Assembly (NCBI RefSeq): GCF_028622115.1
Contig: NZ_CP097263.1
Location: 1,364,001-1,428,000, forward strand
From: Kutzneria chonburiensis
Lineage (GTDB): Bacteria > Actinomycetota > Actinomycetes > Mycobacteriales > Pseudonocardiaceae
Direction: 5' to 3'
Length of the DNA: 64,000 bases
Positions 9,661 to 17,186 of the stretch are shown here, piece by piece (position 1 is the stretch's first letter; every line of letters starts with the position of its first letter). Below the pieces are notes generated by a model. The model saw only the letters and a program-made list of their open reading frames with translations. It had not been told where the DNA came from and did no database searches. Made by a program: the position numbers and the translations under genes.

Positions 9661-10610
9661 GCGGGCGCGCGGTGCTGCCGCCGCCGGGCTGGGTCGCGCC
9701 CGACCGACCGCTGCGCGTGCTGGTGTGGCACGTGCACGCGGCCTGGCTGTCGGCGTTCGTCGCCGGCCGGCACGAGTACCTGATTCCCCGAAACGTCGAG
9801 GGCGGCGGCAAGTGCGGGCGGGACTGGCCCAACGCCGTCGAGATCACCCAACCGTCCGAAGTGGACGTCGTCGTGTTGCAGCGGCCCGAGGACATCGAAG
9901 CGGCCCGGCACTGGGTGCTCGGCCGGCCGCCGATGGTCTACGTGGAGCACAACACCCCGGCGGGACAACCACATCCGCTGGCCGACGTGGCCGACATCCG
10001 CCTGGTCCACGTTACCCACTTCAACGAGGTGATGTGGGACTCGGGCCGCGCGCCGACCACGGTGATCGAGCACGGCGTGGCGGATCCCGGGCCACGCTAC
10101 ACCGGAGAGCTGCCCCGAGCGGCCGCCGTGATCAACGAGCCGGTGCGCCGAGCCAGGACCGTCGGGACCGATCTGCTGCCGAGGTTCGCGCCGATCGACG
10201 TGTTCGGCGTCCACAGCGAGCGCCTCGACCTGCCCGGCGTGTACCCGGCCGGCGACCTGTGGACCGATGAGCTGCACACCGAGCTGGCCCGGCGCCGGGT
10301 GTACGTGCACCCCGTGCGCTGGACCTCGCTGGGGCTGTCCCTGATCGAGGCCATGCACCTGGGCATGCCGGTCGTGGTGCTGGCGGCGACGGAGGCCACC
10401 GAGGCCGTGCCGTCCGACGTCGGTGTGGTGTCGACCAGGGCCGACGTGCTGGCCGACGCCGTGAGGCTGTTGCTCGACGCCCCGGATCTCGCGGCTGAGC
10501 TGGGCAAACAGGCCCGAGAGGCGGCGTTGGCCAGATACGGGTTGGAGCTCTTCCTGCGGGACTGGGACTGGCTGCTGACCGAGACCGCGCAAGGAGGAAG
10601 GCGGTCATGA
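9657..10610 (+). CDS. glycosyltransferase, GT4-like
   Basis: 317 residues. The C-terminal half holds the GT-B fold signature: VHPVRWTSLGLSLIEAMHLGMPVVVL near residues 220-240, with the conserved E-x7-E region. The N-terminus begins with RVLVWHVHAAWLSAFVAGRHEYL, typical of family 4 enzymes acting on cell-surface glycans. ATG at 9657 overlaps the upstream stop, and its own stop overlaps the start of the broken glycosyltransferase at 10607. Confidence 0.85.
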   Translation: MSGRAVLPPPGWVAPDRPLRVLVWHVHAAWLSAFVAGRHEYLIPRNVEGGGKCGRDWPNAVEITQPSEVDVVVLQRPEDIEAARHWVLGRPPMVYVEHNTPAGQPHPLADVADIRLVHVTHFNEVMWDSGRAPTTVIEHGVADPGPRYTGELPRAAAVINEPVRRARTVGTDLLPRFAPIDVFGVHSERLDLPGVYPAGDLWTDELHTELARRRVYVHPVRWTSLGLSLIEAMHLGMPVVVLAATEATEAVPSDVGVVSTRADVLADAVRLLLDAPDLAAELGKQAREAALARYGLELFLRDWDWLLTETAQGGRRS

Positions 10611-10901
10611 GGATCGCGATGGTGCCCGAGCAGGGACACGAGGTCGTCGTGTACACCCGCCGCGCCGACCCGGACCGACGGCGTGACCGGAAGGCATGTG
10701 CCGCCGCGAGATCCGGCCGCGCTGGCCCGAGTGTTGCGGGCTTTGATGGATGATCCCATGCTGCGCCAGGCCTATGGCGTCGCCGGGTGCGACAGGGCAC
10801 ACGCCCGCTATTCCTGGGATCGCGTCGCCGCCGACACCGTGCAGATCTATCGGCGTGCGGGCGTGGTGCCGGCCGGGACCGTTCTGGAGGTGTCGTCGTG
10901 A
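10607..10901 (+). pseudogene. glycosyltransferase family 4 gene with two internal deletions
   Basis: The reading frame opens [19 protein letters not shown], in which a family-4 N-terminus (MRIAMV) is joined directly to a stretch normally about 40 residues later ([11 protein letters not shown]). After ADPDR the frame breaks. The next recognisable segment, [19 protein letters not shown] at 10674 onward in another frame, is the C-terminal end of such enzymes. So about 300 bases remain of a gene usually near 1.2 kb. The upstream start overlap (ATGA) and the downstream GTGA junction with the SIS gene are preserved, showing it was part of the operon. Confidence 0.8.
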
Positions 10902-11452
10902 ACTCGATCGGCCATATGGACGACCTGCACGACGCGGTGGACTGGTTATGCGTGCAGTCTTCGGTGCTGGACCGGTGGGGACATCGGCTGGCCGCGACCC
11001 TGAAGTCCGGCGGTCGGCTGCTCGCCGCCGGCGGTTCGGTCGATGCCGCTCAGTACCTGACCACCGAGCTGGCTGGGCGTTTCGGGGGCGAGCTCTCGGC
11101 CATGGCGCTGCACGGCGACACGTCGGCCATGACGGCAATCGGCAACGACGACGGGTACGAGGACGTGTTCGCCCGTCAGGTCGCCGCGCACGGCCGGCCG
11201 GGCGACGTCGTGATGCTGCTGTCGACGAGCGGCCGCAGCCCGAACCTCTTACAGGCGGCCAGAACCGCCCGTCTGATCGGCGCGACGTGCTGGGCGATGA
11301 CCGGCCGCGCGCCGAATCCGCTGGCGTCCATTGTGGACGAAGCGTTGTGCGTGCCGGCCGGGTCGACGACCGTGCGGGAGGCGCACCTGGTCGCCGTGCA
11401 CGTGTTGTGCGGCGCGGTGGAGAACGCGTTGCTGGAGCATCGTCACGCGTAG
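10898..11452 (+). CDS. SIS-domain phosphoheptose isomerase-like protein (GmhA family)
   Basis: 184 residues of the sugar isomerase (SIS) fold: [21 protein letters not shown] near residue 38, a [19 protein letters not shown] loop near 105 and a terminal [12 protein letters not shown] helix. GmhA converts sedoheptulose 7-phosphate to a heptose phosphate, the first step to ADP-heptose, which suits the neighbouring GT9. No heptose kinase or adenylyltransferase is in the window. GTG at 10898 with GGAGG upstream. Confidence 0.85.
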   Translation: MNSIGHMDDLHDAVDWLCVQSSVLDRWGHRLAATLKSGGRLLAAGGSVDAAQYLTTELAGRFGGELSAMALHGDTSAMTAIGNDDGYEDVFARQVAAHGRPGDVVMLLSTSGRSPNLLQAARTARLIGATCWAMTGRAPNPLASIVDEALCVPAGSTTVREAHLVAVHVLCGAVENALLEHRHA

Positions 11453-11469
11453 TTCACCCACGCGTCGAC

Positions 11470-11494
11470 GATTACCCGCGCCGCGGCGGGGTAA
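11470..11494 (+). promoter_or_regulatory. SigB/SigF-type promoter of the DUF1360 operon
   Basis: GATT (11470-11473), 15 bases, GGGTAA (11489-11494). The transcript would carry a leader of roughly 30 bases with GGAGA before the ATG at 11530. Confidence 0.5.
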
Positions 11495-11529
11495 CGCAGT
11501 AGGGCGGAAGACGGAAGAACGGAGAGCCG

Positions 11530-11568
11530 ATGATGGCGATGAGCAAGGCCGGACCGGCGGTCCGGTGA
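11530..11568 (+). CDS. 12-residue leader ORF before DUF1360
   Basis: ATG at 11530 preceded by GGAGA, 12 codons, then a TGA that overlaps the GTG start of the DUF1360 gene (GTGA). The peptide has no recognisable property. The arrangement suggests translational coupling rather than a functional protein. Confidence 0.35.
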   Translation: MMAMSKAGPAVR

Positions 11569-12083
11569 CGCGGATGTCCGTGAACAGCACCATCCGCCGG
11601 GTCAAGCGGCAGTACCAGGACGGCGAAGAGCGGCCGTTGGGCGGCTACCTGGCGGTGCTCGGCGTGTACGGCGGCGTGACCGGAGGCCTGGCCCTGCTGG
11701 CCAAGGCTCTCCGGATCACGCCGCCCGCGCCGAGCGTCGGCGACACGGCGCTGCTGTCGGTCGCGACGTACAAACTGAGCCGCCTGCTCAGCAAGGACGC
11801 CGTGACCAGCCCGCTGCGCGCGCCGTTCACCCAGTACGAGGAACCGGCCGGCGACGGCGAGGTGATGGAGTCCGTGCGCGGTCACGGCGTCCAGCACGCC
11901 GCCGGCGAGCTGCTCACCTGCCCGTTCTGCCTGTCGGTGTGGGTGGCGACCGGCCTGACCGCGGGCCTGGTGTTCGCGCCGCGGCTGACCCGGCTGGTGT
12001 GCGGCACGCTGACCGCCCTTGCCGTCTCCGACGGCCTACACCTGCTGTACGACAACGCGAAGGACGCCGGCGATGAGTCGTGA
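11565..12083 (+). CDS. DUF1360 membrane protein
   Basis: 172 residues with two to three hydrophobic segments and the DUF1360 hallmark LLTCPFCLSVWVATG near residues 117-130, plus the ATYKLSRLL stretch. The function is unknown; relatives occur in sporulation and stress operons. The GTG at 11565 lacks its own strong ribosome binding site and probably depends on the leader ORF. The next gene starts inside its 3' end (11-base overlap). Confidence 0.85.
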   Translation: MTRMSVNSTIRRVKRQYQDGEERPLGGYLAVLGVYGGVTGGLALLAKALRITPPAPSVGDTALLSVATYKLSRLLSKDAVTSPLRAPFTQYEEPAGDGEVMESVRGHGVQHAAGELLTCPFCLSVWVATGLTAGLVFAPRLTRLVCGTLTALAVSDGLHLLYDNAKDAGDES

Positions 12084-12489
12084 TGACAACGTCCGCACTG
12101 CGCGGCTGCTGCTGGAACTGATCAACAAACAGGCCTACGACCGGCTCGACGAGGTGTACGCGCACGACCTGATCGACAACGACCCGGCGCCCGAGCACGG
12201 CGGCGGGTTCGACGGCGTGCTGCGGTATTTCGCCGATTTGACCGCGGCGTTTCCCGATCTGAAGTTCGACGAGGAGGTCTGCATCGCCGACGGCGACCAC
12301 GTGGCGATGGTCTACCGCCTCACCGGCACGCAACGCGGCCGATTCCACGGCGTCGCCGCCACCGGGCACCGGATCGCGGCGCGGGGCATGCAGATGTCCC
12401 GTTTCGCCGGCGGCAAGATCGTCGAACGCTGGGGGGCGGTGGACGACATGGCGATCCTGGGCCGGCTGAACGTGGCCGTACCGTCATGA
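12073..12489 (+). CDS. SnoaL-like ester cyclase/NTF2-fold protein
   Basis: 138 residues of the SnoaL fold: a helical N-terminus (LLELINKQAYDRLDEVY), then FAAFPDL-type sequence (TAAFPDLKFDEEV) and a GDHVAMVYRLTGTQRG strand pair. Members are polyketide cyclases or small-molecule binders; the ligand here is unknown. ATG at 12073 lies inside the DUF1360 gene and the next gene overlaps its stop (ATGA). Confidence 0.8.
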   Translation: MSRDDNVRTARLLLELINKQAYDRLDEVYAHDLIDNDPAPEHGGGFDGVLRYFADLTAAFPDLKFDEEVCIADGDHVAMVYRLTGTQRGRFHGVAATGHRIAARGMQMSRFAGGKIVERWGAVDDMAILGRLNVAVPS

Positions 12490-13565
12490 CCGACGGGCAC
12501 GAGATCACCTCGGTCGAGGCCGCCGCCTACACCGTGCCCACCGACGGACCCGAGGCGGACGGCACGCTGTCCTGGGATGCGACAACAGTTGTTGTCGTGA
12601 CCGTGCGGACGCGGTCCGGTGTGACCGGCATCGGGCACACCTACGGCCACGAGTGCCTGACCGGCCTCATCGACGGCCTGCTCGCACCGCGGGTCGTCGG
12701 CATCGACGTGCGAGAGACCGGCGGGGCCTGGGAGGCGATGCGTTCGGCGATCCGCAACCTCGGCCGGCCCGGGATTTGCTCGATGGCCATCGCTGCCGTC
12801 GACCTGGCGGTGTGGGACGCCAAGGCGCGGACCTTGGACGTGCCGCTCCACCGGCTGCTCGGCGGCTGCCGGACTGAAGTGCCGGTTTATGGCTCCGGTG
12901 GTTTCACGACGTACTCGCGGGATGATTTGGTGGCGCAACTGGCCGGCTGGGTGGAACAGGGCATTCCCCGGGTCAAGATGAAGATCGGCATCTCGGCGGA
13001 GGACGACCTGGACCGGGTTCGCGCGGTGCGTGCGGCGATCGGGGCCGACACCGAGCTGTACGTGGATGCCAATGGCGCGTATGACCAGGTCACGGCGTTA
13101 CGGCTGGGGCGGCGGCTGGCCGAGGAGGCCGACGTGACGTGGTTCGAGGAGCCGGTCAGCTCCGACGACCTGCCGGGTCTCGGCGTTTTGTCTCGGGACC
13201 TGCCGCTGGACGTCACGGCGGGGGAGTACGGCTACCACCTGGAGTACTTCCAGGCCATGGCTCCGTGTGTGGACGTACTACAGGCCGACATCACGCGGTG
13301 CGCCGGCATCACCGAATGGCTGCGCGTGGCGTCGGCGACGACCAAGCCGTTCTCGGGTCATACGGCTCCGATGGCCCACGTGCACGCCGCGACGGTTCCG
13401 CCGCATTTGCGGCACCTTGAGTACTTCCACGACCATGTCCGCATCGAACAGATGTTCTTCGACGGGGCGCTGGAACCCGTGCACGGCTGCCTGATCCCGG
13501 CCGAGACGCCGGGCAACGGCCTGGTGTTCAAGGAAGCCGACGCGGAACGCTTCCGAGTGCGCTGA
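12486..13565 (+). CDS. mandelate racemase/muconate lactonizing enzyme family protein
   Basis: 359 residues of the enolase superfamily. The catalytic lysine motif KMKIG lies near residue 160. The metal ligands sit in YVDANGAYD (about 195), FEEPVSS (about 220) and TAGEYGY (about 245), and a histidine lies in GHTAPMAHVH (about 290). These enzymes abstract a proton alpha to a carboxylate from sugar acids or similar; the substrate is unknown. ATG at 12486 overlaps the SnoaL stop. The SigB-type promoter of the following glucoamylase lies in its last codons. Confidence 0.88.
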   Translation: MTDGHEITSVEAAAYTVPTDGPEADGTLSWDATTVVVVTVRTRSGVTGIGHTYGHECLTGLIDGLLAPRVVGIDVRETGGAWEAMRSAIRNLGRPGICSMAIAAVDLAVWDAKARTLDVPLHRLLGGCRTEVPVYGSGGFTTYSRDDLVAQLAGWVEQGIPRVKMKIGISAEDDLDRVRAVRAAIGADTELYVDANGAYDQVTALRLGRRLAEEADVTWFEEPVSSDDLPGLGVLSRDLPLDVTAGEYGYHLEYFQAMAPCVDVLQADITRCAGITEWLRVASATTKPFSGHTAPMAHVHAATVPPHLRHLEYFHDHVRIEQMFFDGALEPVHGCLIPAETPGNGLVFKEADAERFRVR

Positions 13566-13574
13566 GGTGGGTAT
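13549..13574 (+). promoter_or_regulatory. SigB/SigF-type promoter of the GH15 gene, leaderless
   Basis: GCTT (13549-13552), 16 bases, GGGTAT (13569-13574), 9 bases, GTG at 13584. The -10 box straddles the end of the upstream gene. Confidence 0.6.
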
Positions 13575-13583
13575 CCGTCCGGT

Positions 13584-15293
13584 GTGGACGGAATGGACTG
13601 CATTCCACACGTCCTGCGGGAGTACGCGTTGGTCGCGGACGGCGAACGCGGCGCGCTGATCGACCCGCAGGGCTGTGTGGCGTGGATGTGTGCACCCAGT
13701 TGGCACGATGACGCCGTGTTCGGGGCGCTGGTGGGCGGCGGCGGGTACTACCAGGTGGTGCCGGCCGACCCGTGGCACGTGTGGGGCGGGTATTACGAGT
13801 CCGGGACGTTGATCTGGCACAGCCGGTGGAGTACCCGGGACACCATCGTCGAGTGTCGGGAAGCCTTGGCGTTGCCGGCTGATCCGCATCGGGCGGTGTT
13901 GCTGCGTCGCGTGCTGGCGGGGGATCGGCCGGTTGAGATGCGGGTGCGGTGCCGGCCGGCGGCCGACTTCGGCCGTGCGGATGTGGATGTTGTCCGGCGC
14001 GACGGCGACGTGTGGACGATGCGTAGCGGTCCACTGTGGATTCGGTGGAGCGGGGCCGTTGACGGGTTGGTGCGGGTGGATGCCGGGCAGCACTACGACT
14101 TCATGCTGGAGGTGTCCGACCGGCCGTTCGACGAGGCGCCGCCGGATCCGCGATTGTGCTGGCAGGAGACCGAGCATGGGTGGCGGGAAGCCGTGCCGGA
14201 TTGCTCGGACACGTTGGTGCCGGACGATACTGCGCACGCGTACGCGGTCCTCGGTGGACTGACTGCGGGGTCGGGGGGAATGGTTGCGGCGGCTACGACA
14301 TCGTTGCCGGAACGGGCTGAGCTCGGGGGTGACTACGACTACCGGTATGCCTGGATTCGGGACCAGTGCTACGTGGGTGAGGCTGTCGCTGCTCATGGGC
14401 CGCATCGGTTGATGGACGACGCCGTTCGGTTCGTGGCGGAGCGGCTGATCGAGGACGGGCCTGCGCTGAAGCCGGCGTATACGGTTTTCGGTGGGCAGAT
14501 TCCGGATCAGCGGGGGCTGGATCTGCCGGGGTATCCCGGTGGGTCTGATCGGGTGGGGAACCGGGTTCGGCACCAGTTCCAGCTGGACGCGTTCGGCGAG
14601 GCGATGCTGCTGTTCGGGGCGGCGGCTGAGCATGATCATCTGACTGCTGAGGCTGAGCGGGCGCTGCGGATCGCGGTTGACGCGGTTGAGGGGGAGTGGC
14701 AGAGGACCGAGGCTGGGGTATGGGAGCTGGACGAGCGGTCGTGGACGCATTCGAACCTGGTGTGTGTTGCTGGGTTGCGTCGCGTCGCTCGGTTCACGAT
14801 GGCAAGTCGGTGTTCGACGCTGGCTGATGCGATTCTGGCGGAGACGACCCGTAGTTCGTTGCATCGGGACGGGTACTGGCAGCGGTCGGTTGACGATGAG
14901 TCCGTTGATGCTTCGCTGCTGTTGGCGGCGCTTCGGGGGGCGGTGCCGGCCGATGACCCTCGGAGCGTGGCGACCGTGCGGGCGGTTCGGGAGGGTCTTG
15001 CTCGGGATGGGTATGTGTACCGGTTTCGGCACGACGACCGGGATCTGGGGGCGGCTGAGGGGGCGTTTCTGGTGTGTGGGTTCTGGTTGGCGTTGGCTGA
15101 GCATCAGCAGGGGGAGGCGGTGGAGGCCGGGAGGCGGTTTGAGCGGAATCGGGCGTCTTGTGGGCCGCCGGGGTTGTTTACGGAGGAATATGATGTTCGG
15201 GAGCGGCAGTTGAGGGGGAATTTGCCACAGGCGTTTGTGCATGGGATGTTGTTGGAGTGTTCGGTTCGGTTGGGGCGGGATTGGGTGGGGTGA
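13584..15293 (+). CDS. glycoside hydrolase family 15 protein (glucoamylase-like)
   Basis: 569 residues. An N-terminal beta-rich domain (about 1-240) is followed by the GH15 (alpha/alpha)6 domain with the signature DYDYRYAWIRDQCY near residue 250 and the acidic catalytic region around FTEEYDV near the C-terminus. It should release glucose from alpha-glucans or cleave trehalose. The leaderless GTG start fits the local promoter. The second half has unusual codon use: GCT, GTT, GGG and CGG replace the C-ending codons seen elsewhere, so the coding strand becomes rich in G and T towards the neighbouring HNH unit. Confidence 0.9.
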   Translation: MDGMDCIPHVLREYALVADGERGALIDPQGCVAWMCAPSWHDDAVFGALVGGGGYYQVVPADPWHVWGGYYESGTLIWHSRWSTRDTIVECREALALPADPHRAVLLRRVLAGDRPVEMRVRCRPAADFGRADVDVVRRDGDVWTMRSGPLWIRWSGAVDGLVRVDAGQHYDFMLEVSDRPFDEAPPDPRLCWQETEHGWREAVPDCSDTLVPDDTAHAYAVLGGLTAGSGGMVAAATTSLPERAELGGDYDYRYAWIRDQCYVGEAVAAHGPHRLMDDAVRFVAERLIEDGPALKPAYTVFGGQIPDQRGLDLPGYPGGSDRVGNRVRHQFQLDAFGEAMLLFGAAAEHDHLTAEAERALRIAVDAVEGEWQRTEAGVWELDERSWTHSNLVCVAGLRRVARFTMASRCSTLADAILAETTRSSLHRDGYWQRSVDDESVDASLLLAALRGAVPADDPRSVATVRAVREGLARDGYVYRFRHDDRDLGAAEGAFLVCGFWLALAEHQQGEAVEAGRRFERNRASCGPPGLFTEEYDVRERQLRGNLPQAFVHGMLLECSVRLGRDWVG

Positions 15294-15413
15294 GTGGGGG
15301 TTGTTTTGGGGTGGGTTTGTGGGTTGGGTTTGGTGGCCCGCCCGCCCGCCCGCCCTTTGTGGGGGTTGGGTTGGTGCGCGTGCTGCGTAGTTTCGCGGGG
15401 TTCTTCGGGTTAT
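15294..15413 (+). other. G/T-rich non-coding flank left of HNH unit 1
   Basis: No gene. Bases 15301-15360 contain 24 G, 21 T, 15 C and no A by my count, with runs of GGG and a (CCCG)n tract. A closely matching sequence precedes unit 2 at 35254-35374, so the repeated segment extends left of the hairpin by about 120 bases. Confidence 0.7.
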
Positions 15414-15530
15414 GGGTCGATTTGGTGTGGAGCCTCTGCGCGATGGCCCAAGGGCTAAAAGCGGGCAGGACGAGCCTGCCCTTGGCCTGTCAATTGTACG
15501 CCATCGCGCCCCTCCACACAAAATCGACCC
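15414..15530 (+). repeat. hairpin repeat, left copy of unit 1
   Basis: A long palindrome. GGGTCGATTT (15414-15423) pairs with AAATCGACCC (15521-15530), GTGTGGAG (15425-15432) with CTCCACAC (15512-15519), and GCGCGATGGC (15438-15447) with GCCATCGCGC (15500-15509). An inner stem GGGCAGG/CCTGCCC closes a short loop. Four copies exist in the window. Confidence 0.85.
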
Positions 15531-15648
15531 AATTCGGGGATTTGGCGATCGGGGTGTGAAGGGGATGGTGGTGGCTGGGTTTTGGCTCCCGCTGTGCACT
15601 CTTTTTGTGGTGGCTGTGGGAGGTCCTTTCCCGGTGTCCGTTGCCTGG

Positions 15649-16791
15649 TTAGTGCCGCATGGGGCGGGTGGTGTAGTGGCGGCCGGCTGGTGTGATCCAG
15701 TGGGTGGTGCCGTCTGAATCCTGGGTCACTGTGTAGTTGTCGTGTTTGCGGTGGTGGTGCCAGGTACACAGGCCTTGGAGGTTGGTGGCTTGGGTGCGGC
15801 CCGTGGGCCAGGGGGTGATGTGGTCGTGTTCCTGGATGGGCAGGGTGCAGCCGGGTGCGGTGCAGGTCCCGCCAGCCTGAGCAACGGACGTCTCCTTCAT
15901 TAGCGCCGTGGGCCGGTAGGTGTCGGTGCTGATCGCGGAGATCTGCTGGTACTCGTCGAGGAGGAGCCCTCGGAACGGGCCGTGCATCGCGAGTTCGCGG
16001 GCTGCCTCGGCCGCGATCGGGCCGTAGCCGGCGAGCTGACCGGGGTCATTGGTGAGGCCCAGCAGGGTCTCCATCGAGATCGTCACGAAGGTGCGCACGT
16101 TCCAGTTGGTGTGCTTGCCCCGCAGACGATCCCAGAGCACATCGGAGCGCTTCTGGTCGGTGGTGCGCTCGTCCTTCGGCAGTGACTTCGCGTCGGCGCA
16201 GATCTGCTGGAACAACTGGTGGGCCTCGGCGGCGGGGAGGATCCAGGTCAGTTTGGCCATGCCGTCGGGCAAGGCCGAGACTCCGACCTGCCGGTCGTCT
16301 TTGGCCTTGTGGCAGCGCTGCTCATAACCATCCGGATCGGCCTTCGCGACCAGCGCGGTGGCCTTGCGGCACACCTGAGTCCGAGTCATACCGCCGGCCT
16401 CCTCGGCCAGAGCCTGGTCGACTTCGGCGACCTGCGCAGGGACCGAGAGGTGGCGGGTCCGCTCGTGGACCGCCGCGAACCGGGCGAGGTCGATCTCTCC
16501 CCGGCGGAACCGCGCCGCCAGCGCAGGGTGAGTCTCCAGGGCAGCGGCGATCTCCTGGGACCGAGCCAGCGCCGGCTCCGACACCTTCGTCGCCATCGCC
16601 AACTCAGTCAGGTCATCAATGTGGTTGAGAGCCTCATGCTCAGCCCATTCACACACCGCCCGCACCTTCCGGGCCACCGCCACAAAACTAACCAACTGTT
16701 CTTGGGTCAGGCTCGCCGGATCCATACCCACCACCAGATCGAACATGGCCCCGGTGGGTTCCCTGTTCTCGATCTCGCGAGTGAGTTCCAT
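15649..16791 (-). CDS. DUF222 and HNH endonuclease domain protein (13E12 family), copy 1
   Basis: 380 residues from the ATG at 16791: an N-terminal helical DUF222 domain (about 15-290), then an HNH nuclease motif with the cysteine pair CTAPGC, the EHDHI core and GLCTWHHHRKH near residues 315-355. HNH domains cut DNA with one metal ion; targets of this family are unknown. Upstream lies a direct repeat of TCGAACAC (16806-16813 and 16818-16825) that could be an operator. The gene stands alone between two inverted hairpin repeats and has a near-identical copy at 35595-36737. Confidence 0.88.
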   Translation of the reverse strand: MELTREIENREPTGAMFDLVVGMDPASLTQEQLVSFVAVARKVRAVCEWAEHEALNHIDDLTELAMATKVSEPALARSQEIAAALETHPALAARFRRGEIDLARFAAVHERTRHLSVPAQVAEVDQALAEEAGGMTRTQVCRKATALVAKADPDGYEQRCHKAKDDRQVGVSALPDGMAKLTWILPAAEAHQLFQQICADAKSLPKDERTTDQKRSDVLWDRLRGKHTNWNVRTFVTISMETLLGLTNDPGQLAGYGPIAAEAARELAMHGPFRGLLLDEYQQISAISTDTYRPTALMKETSVAQAGGTCTAPGCTLPIQEHDHITPWPTGRTQATNLQGLCTWHHHRKHDNYTVTQDSDGTTHWITPAGRHYTTRPMRH

Positions 16792-16905
16792 ACTTCTGAG
16801 AATACTCGAACACAAGATCGAACACGAATCCCTAACGGGTGAATCCCGCCAGGCAGAAAGGCTTTTCTTTCCTCCCGCCACACCACAACACGGCAACTCC
16901 GATTA
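16792..16905. other. upstream region of HNH gene 1
   Basis: No gene. It holds a direct repeat TCGAACAC with a 12-base period, a GAGTAT-like -10 box reading leftward (16807-16802) ten bases before the ATG, and C/T-rich sequence up to the right hairpin. The same layout is present before copy 2, with one base changed in the second repeat. Confidence 0.5.
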
Positions 16906-17028
16906 GTCGCGTGGATTTTGTGTGGAGGGGCGCGATGGCGTACAATTGACAGGCCAAGGGCAGGCTCGTCCTGCCCGCTTTTAGCCCTTGGGCCATCGCG
17001 CAGAGGCTCCACACCAAATCCACGCGAC
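16906..17028 (-). repeat. hairpin repeat, right copy of unit 1 (inverted)
   Basis: Reverse complement of the left hairpin through its core. Its outer stem differs: GTCGCGTGGATTT (16906-16918) pairs with AAATCCACGCGAC (17016-17028), whereas the left copy uses GGGTCGATTT and its complement. Both arms changed together, so pairing is preserved. Bases 17029-17186 to its right hold no gene and are rich in C and A. Confidence 0.85.
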
Positions 17029-17186
17029 CACACCGAATAAATCCCCTCCCCCGTCAACCACACCCAACCCCTGCCCCGAATGGCACACACGGGCCATCCG
17101 ACACAAGCGTGTCGGTAAGCAGACCCAGAAAACGAGCCCCGGCGGCCAAACCCCAAACCACCGGAGCCCGTCTCCTCCCACAGCGC

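Larger units (their letters stand above)
15414..17028 (-). mobile_element. DUF222-HNH unit 1 bounded by inverted hairpin repeats
   Basis: The unit consists of a left hairpin repeat (15414-15530), a DUF222-HNH gene on the minus strand and a right hairpin repeat (16906-17028) that is the reverse complement of the left one. A second, near-identical unit in the same orientation lies at 35375-36974. No transposase and no clear target duplication are seen. Whether it moves is unproven; repeat structure plus nuclease gene suggests a homing-type or domesticated element, comparable to REP13E12 of mycobacteria. Confidence 0.6.

Noticed and set aside
14500-15060. GGGTAT-like words inside the GH15 and PiT genes as extra promoters
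   Set aside because: These stretches are so rich in G and T that such words arise by chance, and no start codon lies at the usual distance.
15414-15530. Hairpin repeats as tRNA or a classical intrinsic terminator
   Set aside because: No cloverleaf or anticodon arm can be drawn, and there is no T run. The inverted pair around each HNH gene points to element ends, though a termination role for the convergent neighbours cannot be excluded.
15649-16896. Longer HNH protein starting about 35 codons upstream of 16791 (and likewise for copy 2)
   Set aside because: The extra residues are arginine- and serine-rich without family similarity and cover the TCGAACAC repeats. The ATG at MELTRE fits the usual start of the domain.
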